Below, piece after piece: positions 10,483 to 21,137 of a stretch of DNA of 64,000 nt (positions are counted from its first letter, which is position 1; the number at the start of each line of letters is the position of its first letter). Source of the DNA: Pollenia angustigena (Eukaryota; Arthropoda; Insecta; Diptera; Polleniidae); the NCBI GenBank assembly GCA_930367215.1, contig OV884057.1, positions 251,560,830 to 251,624,829 of the forward strand, in the 5' to 3' direction. The translations under genes were made by a program, and so were the position numbers. Under the pieces are notes generated by a model. It was not told the DNA's origin. It did no database searches and saw only the letters and a program-made list of their open reading frames with translations.

Positions 10483-11025
10483 ACTTCGTCGATTTAACAA
10501 AAGCGTTAGATAGGGATAGACAATGCGATGCCACTACGCTCCTGAAACAGAGATGTAACAAGATGTTACCAACAATAATACCTATAACAGAGTTAACGAT
10601 ATGTTGACCAACAAGGTACTGATATCGTCAGGATTTAGACGGGATGGCAGTCTAACCTCAATCCTATTCAACGTCATAATATACTCCATCATCGAGGAGG
10701 TGAACAGCGGGTATAGACTGTTAACTGTCAAATTTAAGATAATTTTCTACGCAGGTGATGAAGTTCTTGTGGCTTGAAACTGAAGACAACTTGCAAAGAC
10801 TTCTCTTTCAATTTGGAAAGATTGCGGAATCGTTTAATATTAAAATATCAAGGGAAAACACTTGTCATGTCAAGAAAACCCGGAAGACGTAAGTTAGCAG
10901 TCAACAACAAACCGATTGAACAAGTATTGGAATTGAACTACTTAGGCTCATTTAAAATAAGCAGCCAAGATCTAAACAGAATCAAGATCCAGGCTAACAG
11001 TCCCTGCAAACATTATCAGGATGCC
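10483..11025 (+). pseudogene. Non-LTR reverse transcriptase fragment, broken
   Basis: Pieces of the RT palm can be followed through frameshifts. YFVDLTKAL is the first-Asp block; FRRDGSLTSILFNVIIYSII corresponds to the RQG-LSP-LFN block. FYAGDEVLVA stands in place of the catalytic YADD, with the first Asp of the pair lost. LVMSRKPGRRKLAVNN and PIEQVLELNYLG give the thumb and the YLG motif. Stops interrupt it after 10600 and at 10774. The order of motifs is that of a LINE of the insect type with the NKPIEQV..YLG signature; clade not assigned. No endonuclease or tail was found. This is a 5'- and 3'-truncated relic. Confidence 0.7.
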
Positions 11026-11069
11026 TAAGAAATGGTATATATAGAAACCAATATAAGACCAAGGATAGT

Positions 11070-11200
11070 TAGCGAAGCCGGTGTTTGCTATACCATAGAG
11101 GAGAAAATGCTTGCGACCGGCCGAAGGCCTGTTATACAGAGAAGCTTTAGTTAGTGAAGCCAGTATTTGTTATACCATAGAAGAGAAAATCCTTATTTTC
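11070..11200. repeat. Dispersed repeat piece, internally duplicated, shared with 32275-32520
   Basis: A segment GTTAGYGAAGCCRGTRTTTG..TATACCATAGARGAGAAAAT occurs twice (about 11066-11110 and 11150-11190). Between the copies is a CGGCCGAAGGCC block and GAGAAGCTTTAGTTAG. The same words in the same order occur at 32410-32480 and inverted at 32275-32400. Confidence 0.6.
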
Positions 11201-11373
11201 GATATATATTTAATATATACACCCAGAGAAAAAGCAACAAATCCATTTTTAATAAATTGTTATCCATATTATGTTTGGTTTAACCAAATCATTGTTACCG
11301 ACAACCATATTATGGTTAAATTAGTTTCTTTAAAAAAAAATCACTTGAAATTTTAACGGTATTTTAAAAAAAA

Positions 11374-11453
11374 GTGTCATAACGTCCGTGGACATTGACA
11401 CTTTTAAAAGTGTCATAAAGTCCACGGACACTATGACACTGGACGTTATGACA
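11374..11453. repeat. Compact nested palindrome
   Basis: TGTCATAACGTCC (11375-11387) pairs with GGACGTTATGACA (11441-11453). Inside, AGTGTCATA and TATGACACT pair at 11409-11440, and TCCGTGGACA / TGTCCACGGA-type arms overlap. It is GC-richer than its flanks. Confidence 0.7.
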
Positions 11454-11957
11454 TGCCAGCTGATTTTATTATTTTTATTTATTTACTTTATTTAACTATT
11501 CAGCAAAAAACATATGTTGTTATATAATTTCTTTCTCTCTCAAAAAAGACGTCAAATTCAATATACATACATGTATGGTTTAAATGTTCAAATTAAAAGA
11601 CACCTAAAGTAGCAGGAGTTTACAGTTACAACAAATTTAACATTATTTAAAAAGTCTCTTTAAATAATAATGTACTACAAAATTGTACTAAATTGCATTA
11701 TTATTTGCAATAGAAAAATAGAATAAAAGAGAATGTGTGCTTGGATCTGTCACACGAATGGTATGAGTAATATTTAATTCATATGCAATTGTCATATTAC
11801 TTATACTCCACATGACATAGGAGATTGTCTACAATCGAAAGTCTCTCAAAACAACACAAAACTATTTTTTCAAAAACTTACGTGCATGTGAAGTGACAAC
11901 AAAAAAGCTACCACATTTCTTACAAATAATAACAATCATAATGTTAGGTTTTTTACA

Positions 11958-12310
11958 CACTCAAAATATTATGTAGTTAAATTCAAACGAAAATTCATTT
12001 TAAAAAAATTAAAATTCATTTAGAAAACGGATCATTTACATTTCATTTAAAACAAATGATTTTTACATTCATTTTTAAATTTTTTATTTATTGAACAGCA
12101 TATTCGTTAAAATTGAATGGTTTTTGTTTTTAAAAGATATATTTCAACCGACAAAAATCAAACAAATTAACAAAAAAAAAAATACGGAAAAACATTATTT
12201 TTTGGTAGTTTGTTTTTAAATAACAAACATAAATGTTGAAAAATAAAATTAACAGTACCGAAAACGAATTTAATAACCTACAATCAGTTACTGTAATAAT
12301 TTTATGAGTG
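11958..12310. mobile_element. MITE, TIR CACTCAAAATATTAT, copy 1
   Basis: 353 bp, ends CACTCAAAATATTAT and (other strand) CACTCATAAAATTAT. About 90 percent similar by eye to 26217-26588 across its length, including the shared CCGACAAAAATCAAAC and AACGAATTTAATAACC segments. The second copy is flanked by TA, here by CA, so a TA duplication is likely but decayed. No coding sequence. Confidence 0.75.
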
Positions 12311-12407
12311 CAGCTAAGTAAGGTTTTTCTCTCCCTCTATTTCTATTCTAGTCATGTTCTATACCACATATCATCATATCCCATTTCGCTCTAAATGAGG
12401 TCAACTG

Positions 12408-12471
12408 TAGTGTAATTTATGATAAATAAACGATGTAGTTATTTGCTTTATTTTTATATATTTTTTTTACA
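12408..12471. repeat. Direct repeat flanking the gypsy integrase fragment (left)
   Basis: The words TGTAGTGTAATTTATGATAA, ATAAACGATG and TTTGCTTTATTTTTATATAT recur at 13079-13145. The pair brackets the integrase remnant and probably represents LTR-derived or duplicated element sequence. Confidence 0.6.
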
Positions 12472-12559
12472 AATACACAATACACAATCTAATATTTCTT
12501 GAAATTATTATTATGGAATTCCTTAATTGTATTTTCTAAGTCTAGAACAGAGTTTACCT

Positions 12560-13005
12560 CTTTTGTTTTAATTACTTTCAATTAAAATTTCGTACAAGAA
12601 CCATATCACCTTTTTCTAGCATAGGGAATTTAAAAAAAAATATAACAGAAATTTAAATTCCAACTATATAACTTTAGAGGATTAATATCTGTAAACTGAT
12701 CTACCCTTCTCTTTTTTGAGTTTTCTAAATATTCCTTTGCTTTACCTAAAGAGAATCGAAATCGCGCCTTTAGTTCTTGGGCATAATTGTCAGTATTGTA
12801 AACAGGCTTTGAATCAAGAACATTGTCATTGGGAAAGTTTGGCAATCTTCCAAATAACAGCTCGTATGGCGTTATATCTATATGCGGTGTCGTGTTATAA
12901 GCAAAACAGAAGTATGGTACCCATTGGTCCCATTCATCGTTCTTGCAAAGAATTTAATATAAATTCGTTTAACACCCGGTGGTTCCTTTCTACTGTGTAT
13001 TTGTA
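12560..13005 (-). pseudogene. Ty3/gypsy-type integrase fragment
   Basis: On the minus strand the C-terminal half of a retroelement integrase can be read. It starts near 13005 with the segment holding the third catalytic acidic residue (VERNHRVLNEF). The helix region WDQWVPYFCFAYNTTPH follows, then TPYELLFGR. The 12630-12845 frame continues, and KGDMVLVRNFN near 12600-12560 is the SH3-like domain start. The frame shifts about 12850, and no RT, RNase H or first catalytic motifs are present. It is a short relic of an LTR retrotransposon of the 17.6/gypsy sort, bracketed by a 65-bp direct repeat. Clade assignment is from motif memory only. Confidence 0.7.
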
Positions 13006-13078
13006 AAAAAAAAAAATATATACATATATAAAAATTTTATTTTTTTTTTTAAATGTAAAATTTTTCTTAAGGGTTAGG

Positions 13079-13145
13079 GTGTAGTGTAATTTATGATAAA
13101 TAAACGATGCAGGTTTTTGCTTTATTTTTATATATTTTTTTATCT
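13079..13145. repeat. Direct repeat flanking the gypsy integrase fragment (right)
   Basis: Second copy of the repeat at 12408-12471, about 90 percent identical by eye. Confidence 0.6.
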
Positions 13146-14152
13146 TTTTTTTACTCATGCAAATCTGCACTACCCTAATGTATTATTAAATATTGGATAT
13201 ATAATGGAAGTGAAGTTTACACGCAACAACTATTTTGTTATTAAATGTAGTTTTAAGTTACCGTTATTTTTGTATAAAATAAAGCTCAATTTTAATAAAG
13301 AATCATTAATGTTCTGCCTTTAATCTTGGCATTTTTATTCTTGGCATATCAAACTGCCCCATACAGTACTCTACCAGTTGCGTTGATTAGCGCCGGTAAA
13401 CAATAAAAACTTAAGCTTATTTTGTTTTCAACATTAATTTCAAAGACACAAATTACACTCCCGTAACCATTACACAACATTATGTTGGGCTTTGTTAATC
13501 CCCGGGCTGTGTAAACCTCTGTAATCATTGTACTAACTGATCAATTCGTTATTTGGGTTAAAATATATTTAAGCTGTGCTAAGTATTGTACATACATATG
13601 TGGAGAATGTACACTCACAATATTATAACAGTAACGGACTGTAGTTTATTTAAGAAGTATTCCGTACAGTCATTTTTAAATAAATAAACATTTAAAATTC
13701 CAAGCAAATTTATTTTAAGCTGATTCTAACAGTTATTCATGCATGGGTGAATCGAGCTTAAGAATCGGAAAATTTTGCCGGCTGCCCTGCTCGCATTTGG
13801 AAGATCAATATCTTCAAAAATCATCTGTATGAATTTTTTGAGTACTTTTAGTGATTAAAAACTGATAATACAATTACACGCTTTAAAATCGACAAAAAAA
13901 TATTCGCGCTTATGATTTAAAATTTTATAACAAATACTATAAAAAAGAACCAAAAATGTCTCTTACCTAATAAAATAACGAATCATAAATGACTCATAAA
14001 GAAGAGTAGCGGGTAGGGTACCATATTTCCTGACAAAAGTATCATTTATGATCAGGAAATTAGCACTTATTATGGGTATTAAATCGCACTGAAGAGTCAG
14101 AAAAGACTCGAATATAATTCAATATTTAAAAACTGCTAGCTGGCTGGGAACA
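13146..14152. other. Spacer without recognisable feature
   Basis: Short ORFs only (13093-13323 is low complexity). No TIR pair or tRNA-like box recognised. 13440-13560 is less AT-rich but has no open frame. Confidence 0.45.
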
Positions 14153-14558
14153 TACCCAGCGGTAACTAGAATGAGTAAAGAGGCCTAATAGAACACCTTA
14201 TTTAGCAGTCGCAAGCACTCTGAAGCCCTTCTCGCCGCATTCCATACTTATTTATTTTTTACACAGGTTGTCATTGGGCGCAAGGCCTTCCACACTTCCT
14301 TTAAAAACAACTTCGATCCCTTCCCAAAGAAGGGAGTAAGGAAGGTCACTAAAAATAAAAAGTAGATAAAACTGAACACCTTCCTTTCTCCCTTCTCAAA
14401 GAAGGGAGTAGCAAATGTGTACTGAATATTTCAGAAGGTCTTTTAAAAAGAAGTTTATACCTTCTAGAAGGCATACTTCTAAAGGCGGGATATCATGCGA
14501 AGCGAATCTTTCAAAAAGGCTTGTCACTTGCGGTCCTTTCAATATTTAACGCTGGGTA
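14153..14558. mobile_element. MITE-like element, TIR TACCCAGCGKTAA
   Basis: The left end TACCCAGCGGTAAC and right end TTAACGCTGGGTA are inverted. The interior has AAGGGAGTA / CCTTCT motifs shared with 61538-61965 and 21138-21552, whose ends are CCCARCGGGCAAAA. Probably one loosely related family. The flanks give no clear duplication. Confidence 0.55.
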
Positions 14559-15255
14559 TTTATGTAAACACATTATGTTTGTGTGTGTTTTGGCTTTAAT
14601 AAAATTTATTAATTTTTTTTGTTACTGCTATTTTAGATACTTTTTGTATGTCATATTTATTTCAAGGAGTACAAAACTACATGAAAAAAATTTAAATATG
14701 TACAAACATCAAGATAAAGTAATCTGCAAAGAAGAGCTTAGCCAAGTTGAATATCCATATTATGAATAAAATAAAAAGAAAAAAATAATTATAAAAAAAG
14801 CGAAATAAAAAAAAAACAAATCTAAATTCTATAAAAACATTTGTTTGTTTCTGTTTAAATGTGTAAAAATGTCTTATTGAATTACTGTAGGTATCTGTGT
14901 TAGTGCAAATAGAAACAAAGACATACTCTTATAGAAATAAAAATAATCTTCTATAAAAAAGAAAAATTCAGTTTTAAGAAAAAAAGGTACAAATATTTAA
15001 AAAATTTTAAATCTCTTTTACTTAAACAAAAAAAGTACAAACAAAAAAATATAACATTTAAACAATAAAAACAGAAACTAAGAAGAAGATTATTACTTTG
15101 TGTGTGCAAAATGTTTTTCCTGTTTAAACATTATTAGAGTAATGCATGATGAATAAAAACAAATAAAAGTAAAAAAAAACATTTTTTTTTTAGTTTTTAT
15201 TAAATAAATATTTTATTTAAATACAAATTTACTTCAATGCTTGTGTGCATATCTA
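14559..15255. other. AT-rich spacer
   Basis: Low complexity, A-rich runs. The 82-aa ORF that overlaps 14521-14769 has no recognised domain. Confidence 0.45.
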
Positions 15256-15786
15256 CCCTGCAAATAATATTGGACTACTTGATCCATTTTAATAAAATGG
15301 ACTACGACCTGGACTGGTCCAATGAAATGCAAGCATGGACCATTATTAATTTCCGCAGGAATTGAATTGTACACACTTATTCGTTTGAAATATAAAATAG
15401 AATTCAATTTATTTTCTAATATTTTTTCCTTAAATACTTAAATTCTTATTACTTAAACAATAACAATATTCCTTCCTACTAGATTTTATAAATTACAATA
15501 ACACATACATGCAGCCTAATTAAACAAAAGATTAAACTATCGTTATAAACGCATTACTGTATATTACAACAATAGGAGATTAAAACTCTGTTCTTTACAA
15601 CAACAAAAAAGGATCGCTCACATTTATGTATGTATTATTATTTAAATGTGCGCACCACATGTTGAGTTTAAAGTAATATTCTGGCGACCTTGCCAGATTG
15701 TAATCTTGTTTATGATGTGTGTACACCAGATCTTATTTTAAACTCAACATTCTGGCGGCCTTGAAAGATTGTAATCTTTCAACAAA

Positions 15787-16182
15787 TTATTTTTTCGTTA
15801 ATTTTTGCATACATCTATTTCTAAAAATGAAGTAATACCATTTTGAATCCATTTCTAAAAATGAAGTATTACCATTTAAAATATCTTTAATGCTTCTTTT
15901 CTTTGTTGCTGCAACTTCGGAAGACAGTTTTATTACTGCACCTTCAAGAGCCAGTTTGGTTGCTGCATCTTCGGGAGCCAGTTTGTTTACTGCATCTTCT
16001 GAAGCCAGTTTGGTTGCTGCATCTTCGGGAGCCAGTCTGATTACTGAGCACTCGGAAGCCAATTTGGTTACTGCACCTTCGGGAGCCAGTCTAATTACTG
16101 CACCCTTGGGAGCCAGTCTGATTACTGCACCTTCGGGAGCCAGTCTAATTAATTTCTTCCTTGAATTATTGCAGTTGATCAC
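15787..16182 (-). CDS. 131-aa ORF with nine 9-residue repeats, inside the LTR element
   Basis: The frame opens at MINCNNSRKK. Nine consecutive nonapeptide units of the type KLAPEGAVI / RLAPEDAAT follow, then a basic C-terminus (SIKDILNGNTSFLEM). The units are a 27-bp minisatellite (about 15908-16150). A 98-aa ORF on the opposite strand is only its shadow. It lies between the primer-site region and the 3' LTR, where gag would be, but has no zinc knuckle or other gag mark. Upstream on the same strand (16240-16390) another frame reads LKLSREVRTGLSNALSAMAQ, so the original reading frame may be broken. No function can be assigned. It could be a coding relic or a selfish minisatellite that happens to be open. 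Confidence 0.35.
   Translation of the reverse strand: MINCNNSRKKLIRLAPEGAVIRLAPKGAVIRLAPEGAVTKLASECSVIRLAPEDAATKLASEDAVNKLAPEDAATKLALEGAVIKLSSEVAATKKRSIKDILNGNTSFLEMDSKWYYFIFRNRCMQKLTKK
15908..16150. repeat. 27-bp minisatellite, nine units
   Basis: Units resemble GGAGCCAGTYTGRTTACTGC followed by ACCTTCG. The array length is close to 9 x 27 bp and the unit is in frame on the minus strand. Confidence 0.75.
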
Positions 16183-16539
16183 TTAAACACATTTTCCGAC
16201 ATTTCCAATCATTCTTGTTAAATGAAAATAATGCCTTGTGTTGACTGTTGAAGAGTGAGAAAAGGTGGTTGGAGCTCTTTTCCTGCTCGTTAACATTGCC
16301 CTGAGCCATAGCACTCAGAGCATTGGACAGGCCTGTCCTTACTTCTCGTGATAATTTTAAGTTTGGTTTTAACTTCTCAATTACATCATGTCGGGGTCAC
16401 CAAAATGTTAATTTCCGCAGGAATTGAATTGTACGCACTTATTTGTTTGAAATATAAAAAAGAACTCTCTTTATTTTTCTCATTGTTAAAATGAGTTTGT
16501 AGTGAAACGACATGTCTTCGTTTTTAAACGATTTCAAAA

Positions 16540-17073
16540 CAGTGTTCGAAAATAAACACTTAATATCGTTTTTTAAAGTTCGGTTCGGTAGATTTGTGGA
16601 AAACACAAACGCTAAAAAACGTTTGTGTAGAAAATCATTAAAAAAATAACGTTTCCCTGTTAGTCATCTTTCGAACACAAAAATATTACTGTTTTTATCA
16701 AACTCAACAAAAGATGTGAACATTTAATTCCGTTCGGTTTTTCTTGAAAATCCACAAACTTCAATGTGTTCGGTTCGGCTCGTTAATGTTCGTCCCTTTT
16801 GGCTGGTAAAAAAAAACATTTTTACAAAAAAAAATACACACACGAAAAAAACATTATAGAACATTAAAATATAATGTTTTTCTACAGTATCACTACAATT
16901 GTTCTGTTTTTTAATGAAGAACCGAACATTATATAACGTTCGGTTCTTTCTTGAAAATAGTTACGAACGGTATTAAGGGTTGTGTATGTCTACACAATCA
17001 CTAAAAAAATAGATATCGTTCCTGTGTGTGTGAGCCGACCGCTAAATAATGTACTGTTTATTTTCGAACACTG
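16540..17073. mobile_element. hAT-type MITE, perfect 19-bp TIR, 8-bp TSD
   Basis: Both ends read CAGTGTTCGAAAATAAACA inward. The flanks are TTTCAAAA (16532-16539) and TTTCAAAG (17074-17081), 7 of 8 identical, matching the host MITE. CAnTG-type ends with 8-bp duplications define the hAT superfamily. The 534-bp interior is non-coding. It holds several GTTCGGTT motifs near both ends, possible transposase-binding repeats. Confidence 0.85.
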
Positions 17074-17277
17074 TTTCAAAGCTAATCCTCTGAAGTATAC
17101 CATGGAGTAGTTTTAAGACTACTCCTTTGTAATGCAAAGCTGGGTTATATGGTCCAGCCATAGGACATCGTAATGTTAAATAGACCATGTTTTTTCCATA
17201 CATTTGGGTTATCTTTGGACTTGTCCTAGTCCCTACATTTTACATGCGTGTATGGACTAGTCGCATTATTTGCAGGG

Positions 17278-17983
17278 TAAAAAAACCTTCAGCTCTTGTA
17301 GCTTTCATCAAAATGTTTATTCCTCAATTGTCACAAAAACGTCCAAGTTAGAGTCTAAGTAGAGATCAGTAGGGCTACTGTATTGATTCCCTGGTAATCT
17401 ATAAAAATAACAATTAACTTGCTGCACTGCAAACATTACATAAGAGTTGCAAATTTGTAATACTGGAACACTTTTAATACGGTCGATAAAATCCTCCCCT
17501 TAGCTATCGGATAGTTGTGAAAACGGGCCTAAAATGGGCTCTTCAAAAACAACTAAGTTCTGCAATGTCAGATAAACAGACTTTAGTAAAAAGAGAGATA
17601 TTTTTAAAACGGCTGAATATTTTACAAACATAATTCTGTTGCAAGAAGGAAGAAATGCTTAAGTGACCTAACTCCAAAGCAAATATTTTCATCAGAAATA
17701 TTTGTTGTAACATTTTCTACAAAGTTGTTGAACATACCTTATACCTCAGATGTAAAAAACACATCGTTTCATATGCCGATAAGCTGCACGAACAGACCAA
17801 AAGGGTGAAATATAAGCCCCTCTTAAATAAAATACAGATGTGATCTCTCAAAACGCCGTCGCACATTAATGTTTCCATTGTTCTCCTCCAGAATCCATTA
17901 CCAGTACCCATGTTCTGTAATTTTAGTGAGAACTTCACGTATCAAAAAGACGTGAAACAAAATATTCCTTTGTTTCACGAAAA
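17278..17983. other. Spacer with a 29-bp hairpin
   Basis: No coding feature. CGTGAAACAAA...TTTGTTTCACG forms a hairpin at 17951-17979, next to the inverted-repeat element that follows. Confidence 0.45.
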
Positions 17984-18455
17984 GTGAGAAAAAAGTGTGT
18001 CTGTAACTCATGTCGAAAACTATCAAAAGAGATTACGTAGTTACGTTATAAATTTCATAAAATTGTACTCGAAGCCGATGAGCCATGGCAGGTGTTGACG
18101 TTGACGGCGTCAAAAATTTACTAAAATTGCAAAATTTTCAACGACAGCGATGAACATATTACCGTCCGCTATACCAAATAATGTAAAGTTTGACTTTTAT
18201 GTTAAATAATAATTAAAAATGAAAAAATGTGCCAAAAACAAAATATTACTGTTATTATTCTGTGTATTTCGCATTTTTAATCGTTTTTTAGTGTTTAACT
18301 TGTTTCTCGCCACATTTTTTTACGTGAGTTTATTTGACAGTTCAACGCGGGAACTTTACTCACAAAAATGTTACAGACACACTTTTTCTGTAAATTGGCG
18401 AGTAATTTCCTTACGTGACAGCTTGTGCTCGCCAAAAAAAGTTACAGACACAGTT
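17984..18455. mobile_element. Possible MITE or foldback element, arm GTGTGTCTGTAAC
   Basis: GTGAGAAAAAAGTGTGTCTG then TAAC at the left is mirrored by GTTACAGACACACTTTTT at 18370 and again by GTTACAGACACAGTTTAGTGAG at 18441-18462. Ends are not precise because the right arm occurs twice. The 79-aa ORF across it is not convincing as a gene. Confidence 0.45.
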
Positions 18456-18462
18456 TAGTGAG

Positions 18463-20048
18463 AAAAACAGCTGTTTTTTCCAATATATGGTTTTTTTGTT
18501 TCATTTCACACATTTCAATTTAAAAGCTTCTCGACGCGAGAGTTTTGGAAAAAGTTCGAAACTAGTCTACAGTGATTTCTGATTCTTAGTGTGCTGTCAA
18601 ATTATAAGTGTTAAGTAAATGAAACGTAGTTTTGATAGATTTTTTAAACAAATACTTCATAAAACGATGAAATGTGTATTTGAATTTTAAAAGAGAACTT
18701 CAAAACGAATGTAAAAAAATTTTAATTTTTTGGTTGGGCTTTAAAAAATATTGCCAAAAATTTTTTTCTTGATTCTTGACGAGCTCTGAAAGTTTTTGTC
18801 AATCAAGGCCAGTAGGTGTTTAACAGATGTGTGGTTTTAACTGAAGTCAATTTGTCATTTACTGAGAAATACATCAAAGATTTAAAACAACCAGATTAAG
18901 GGCTTCAACTTTGGGTGTCAGGTTGTCAGGCATAAACAGGTAAGAAAAGAGACGATTACCTAGCAAATAGAGGCCCTGAGCCCTTCTCGATAAAATCATG
19001 GTCCTAACATACCACTATTAAATTACAAACAATGTTATTAGGTCATGTATTAAAAAACACGATAATGACACTTACATTCAAAGGAAAGTAAATAAAATTA
19101 TACATTTCATTCATTAAAACCTAAACATATTCTCCGAAAAGGATCAGAATTTGCGTAGCCTGTGGAAAAGTCCTGAAGATATAATTAAGGAACCAATATT
19201 TCTGGTCTTCGTCAAAAAAAAAAAAATCCGGTAAGGGTACTTACTGGCATATACACTTTGCACTGCCGTCTCAGATACAGAGTTAACAACGGAAACAATT
19301 TGGTACTTTTAGTAGTTTTGATCAAATTGGTATACAGATTGCATATGGTCCCAATTAAAATATGGGGTTCTTAAGGGGTGAAACGAAATTAAGTTGATTC
19401 TATTTTATTTTCGATAAATTTAGTATGAATACAGCTTACATTCAAATAGATTTTTCTTTCTTGGACCGAAAATGAGGAAAAGCAGGAACTTTTGGTACTC
19501 TTTTACCCTTGGTACTTTTTCTTTTTCGATAAATTAAGTAAAGGTGGTAGGATACAGCCTGTTGATAAATTTGTAATACAGATTGTATATAGTCCAGTGG
19601 TCGGAATATATTTAGACACCCCTTGCTTTTCACATAAACAGTTGTACGCCAGTTTCTCAAAACTTAACCTGGCGGACAATAATAAATCTTAAAATTATGT
19701 TTATAGGAATATTTTAACATAAAATAAGTATGTCTACATTAGGGACATAACTTTTAAACTATTTTTTTTAAAATTTGAAAATTTTAAATTTTATTTTCGG
19801 TTAAGAAAAATTAATAATATGTTTATTTAAAACAAAAAATAGTTCAAGTATCAAATTTCATTAATATTTAGAGATGGTAAGAGGTTTTTCCGCAAACTTA
19901 ATCGTATCTTTAACCTTTTTTAACAAAAAAAATTAAAAATGAGTAAAAAACACCGTATCAAATTATGAATATTCAATATTGCATTGGTGTCGACAAATCA
20001 ATTAGTGCTTGAACTTTTTTGAGAAAAATTTCAAAAGATTATATAAAT
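18463..20048. other. Spacer with traces of the GGTACTTTT repeat
   Basis: No coding feature. 19230-19520 contains phrases such as TTTGGTACTTTT resembling the repeats at 51180-52100 and 59720-60450. Otherwise unremarkable. Confidence 0.4.
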
Positions 20049-20313
20049 TAATTAGTATTGTAATTATTTTGTTGAACTATTTATGGTTTTTAATCCAAAT
20101 TTTTAATATTTTAATTAGGCTTAAGTTCATCAAATTTAATTTTCTTTAAATTATTTTTATGAAGAAAGGAATTTTACAACATGAAAATTAATTAAAATTT
20201 TACTGATAATTTTTCATTCTTGACCCGATCTGGGCTCGAACCCAGGCGTTTTTACGGACAGGTTACCCTGACATGTTTCGATTGCAACCACTCAATCTCC
20301 TCAGAGGGCTTGC
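20049..20313 (-). mobile_element. tRNA-derived SINE, minus-strand copy
   Basis: On the minus strand: GCAAGCC start, A-box-like GAGATTGAGTGGTTG, B box GGTTCGAGCCC, AGATCGGGTC, then the family tail to CAATACTAATTA. The best preserved head in the window. No clear target duplication. Confidence 0.8.
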
Positions 20314-20332
20314 CGTTTAACACTCGCAGCCA

Positions 20333-20630
20333 TCGACGACTGCTGACGTCATTAGTCAAACATCAATCCTTAAACCAAATTGTATTTAACCTTTGGTAGA
20401 TCGAAATTTGCTTTGAATGATTATCTATTTTAATTCATTTTACATGGTCTTCCTTTACTTCTGTTTTTTCGTACTTTTGTCAAGAATTCTTCTTGAAGTT
20501 CAAAGTACATATATTGTTTTGTTTTTTTTTCATTTTCTTGTCTTTCTTTTTGTTGCTGACCTTTTCAGCACAACTTGAAGGCCAAATGCAAACATAGAGC
20601 TCGTGCCTTAGCTTTAACAATAATTAGTAT
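20333..20630. repeat. Dispersed 0.3-kb repeat joined to SINE tails, copy 1
   Basis: Matches 46042-46322 from CGACGACTGCTGACGTCA to GCTCGTGCCTTAGCTTTAAC. In both places it runs directly into a SINE-tail copy. A shorter, inverted and diverged version is at 33225-33310, again between SINE copies. So the SINE body and this segment travel together, or one was a preferred target. Confidence 0.65.
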
Positions 20631-20795
20631 TGTGGTTATTTTGTTGAACTATTTATGGTTTTTAATCCAAATTTTTAATATTTTAATTAGGCTTAAGTTC
20701 ATCAAATTTAATTTTCATTAAATTATTTTTATGAAGAAAGGAATTTTACAACATGAAAATTAATTAAAATTTACTGATAATTTTTCATTCTTGAC
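20631..20795 (-). mobile_element. SINE, tail-only copy (5' truncated)
   Basis: Minus strand. Carries the AT-rich body and end CACAATACTAATTA but stops at GTCAAGAATGAAAAATTATC without the tRNA-like head. Confidence 0.7.
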
Positions 20796-21137
20796 TCAAT
20801 TATAAATATTTTGACCATTGAAAAAATATGTTTAAAAAAAAATGAATGACTTTCAAAACGTCAGCTGCAAAGCAACAATTACAAGTCTTGCCTTCTTAAA
20901 GGTAACAGTGTGATATTTTACAATGTTACACAATTAGCAAACATGTTTAACTTCGGCTACAAAGTATTAATATGTTTTGGAACTCAGATTTTGTTCCCAC
21001 AACAATACCCCAGTTTGTTGCTTGTTGGGTTAACGTAGCTGACTGTTAAGAAACAAGCAAGTATTTAAGTCGTTGCCTGAGACCTCGTTTTGACAAGAGC
21101 AGACTACTCAAATATGAATACTAAAATAACCACTCAA
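20796..21137. other. Spacer, nothing recognised
   Basis: No ORF or repeat pair noted. Confidence 0.4.

Larger units (their letters stand above)
15344..16480 (-). mobile_element. LTR retroelement with a truncated 5' LTR
   Basis: Read on the minus strand, a 72-bp segment (containing GAATTGAATTGTAC and TTTGAAATATAAAA on the plus strand) stands at both ends: 15346-15417 and 16408-16480. The left copy is the end of a probable 439-bp LTR (15346-15784) starting TGTTGAAAG. On the right only the last 72 bp is present. Next to the right copy is TGGTGACCCCGACATGATG (16387-16405), the usual place of a primer-binding segment. It is non-autonomous: no pol. The insertion replaced two bases of the host MITE and shows no clear duplication. 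Confidence 0.65.
15256..17277. mobile_element. MITE, TIR CCCTGCAAATAATA, containing two insertions
   Basis: Ends CCCTGCAAATAATATTGG and ...CATTATTTGCAGGG with TA on both sides (15254-15255, 17278-17279). The intact relative at 41772-42145 is about 374 bp. Aligning the two shows foreign DNA at 15344-16480 (LTR element) and 16540-17073 (hAT-type MITE). The host MITE sequence (GTAGTGAAACGACATGTCTTCG, ACCATGGAGTAGTTTTAA) resumes exactly after each. A third copy is at 28391-28669. Confidence 0.8.

Noticed and set aside
15890..16186. 98-aa plus-strand ORF with Ser/Ala repeats
   Set aside because: Antisense reading of the 27-bp minisatellite; the minus-strand reading fits the element orientation better.
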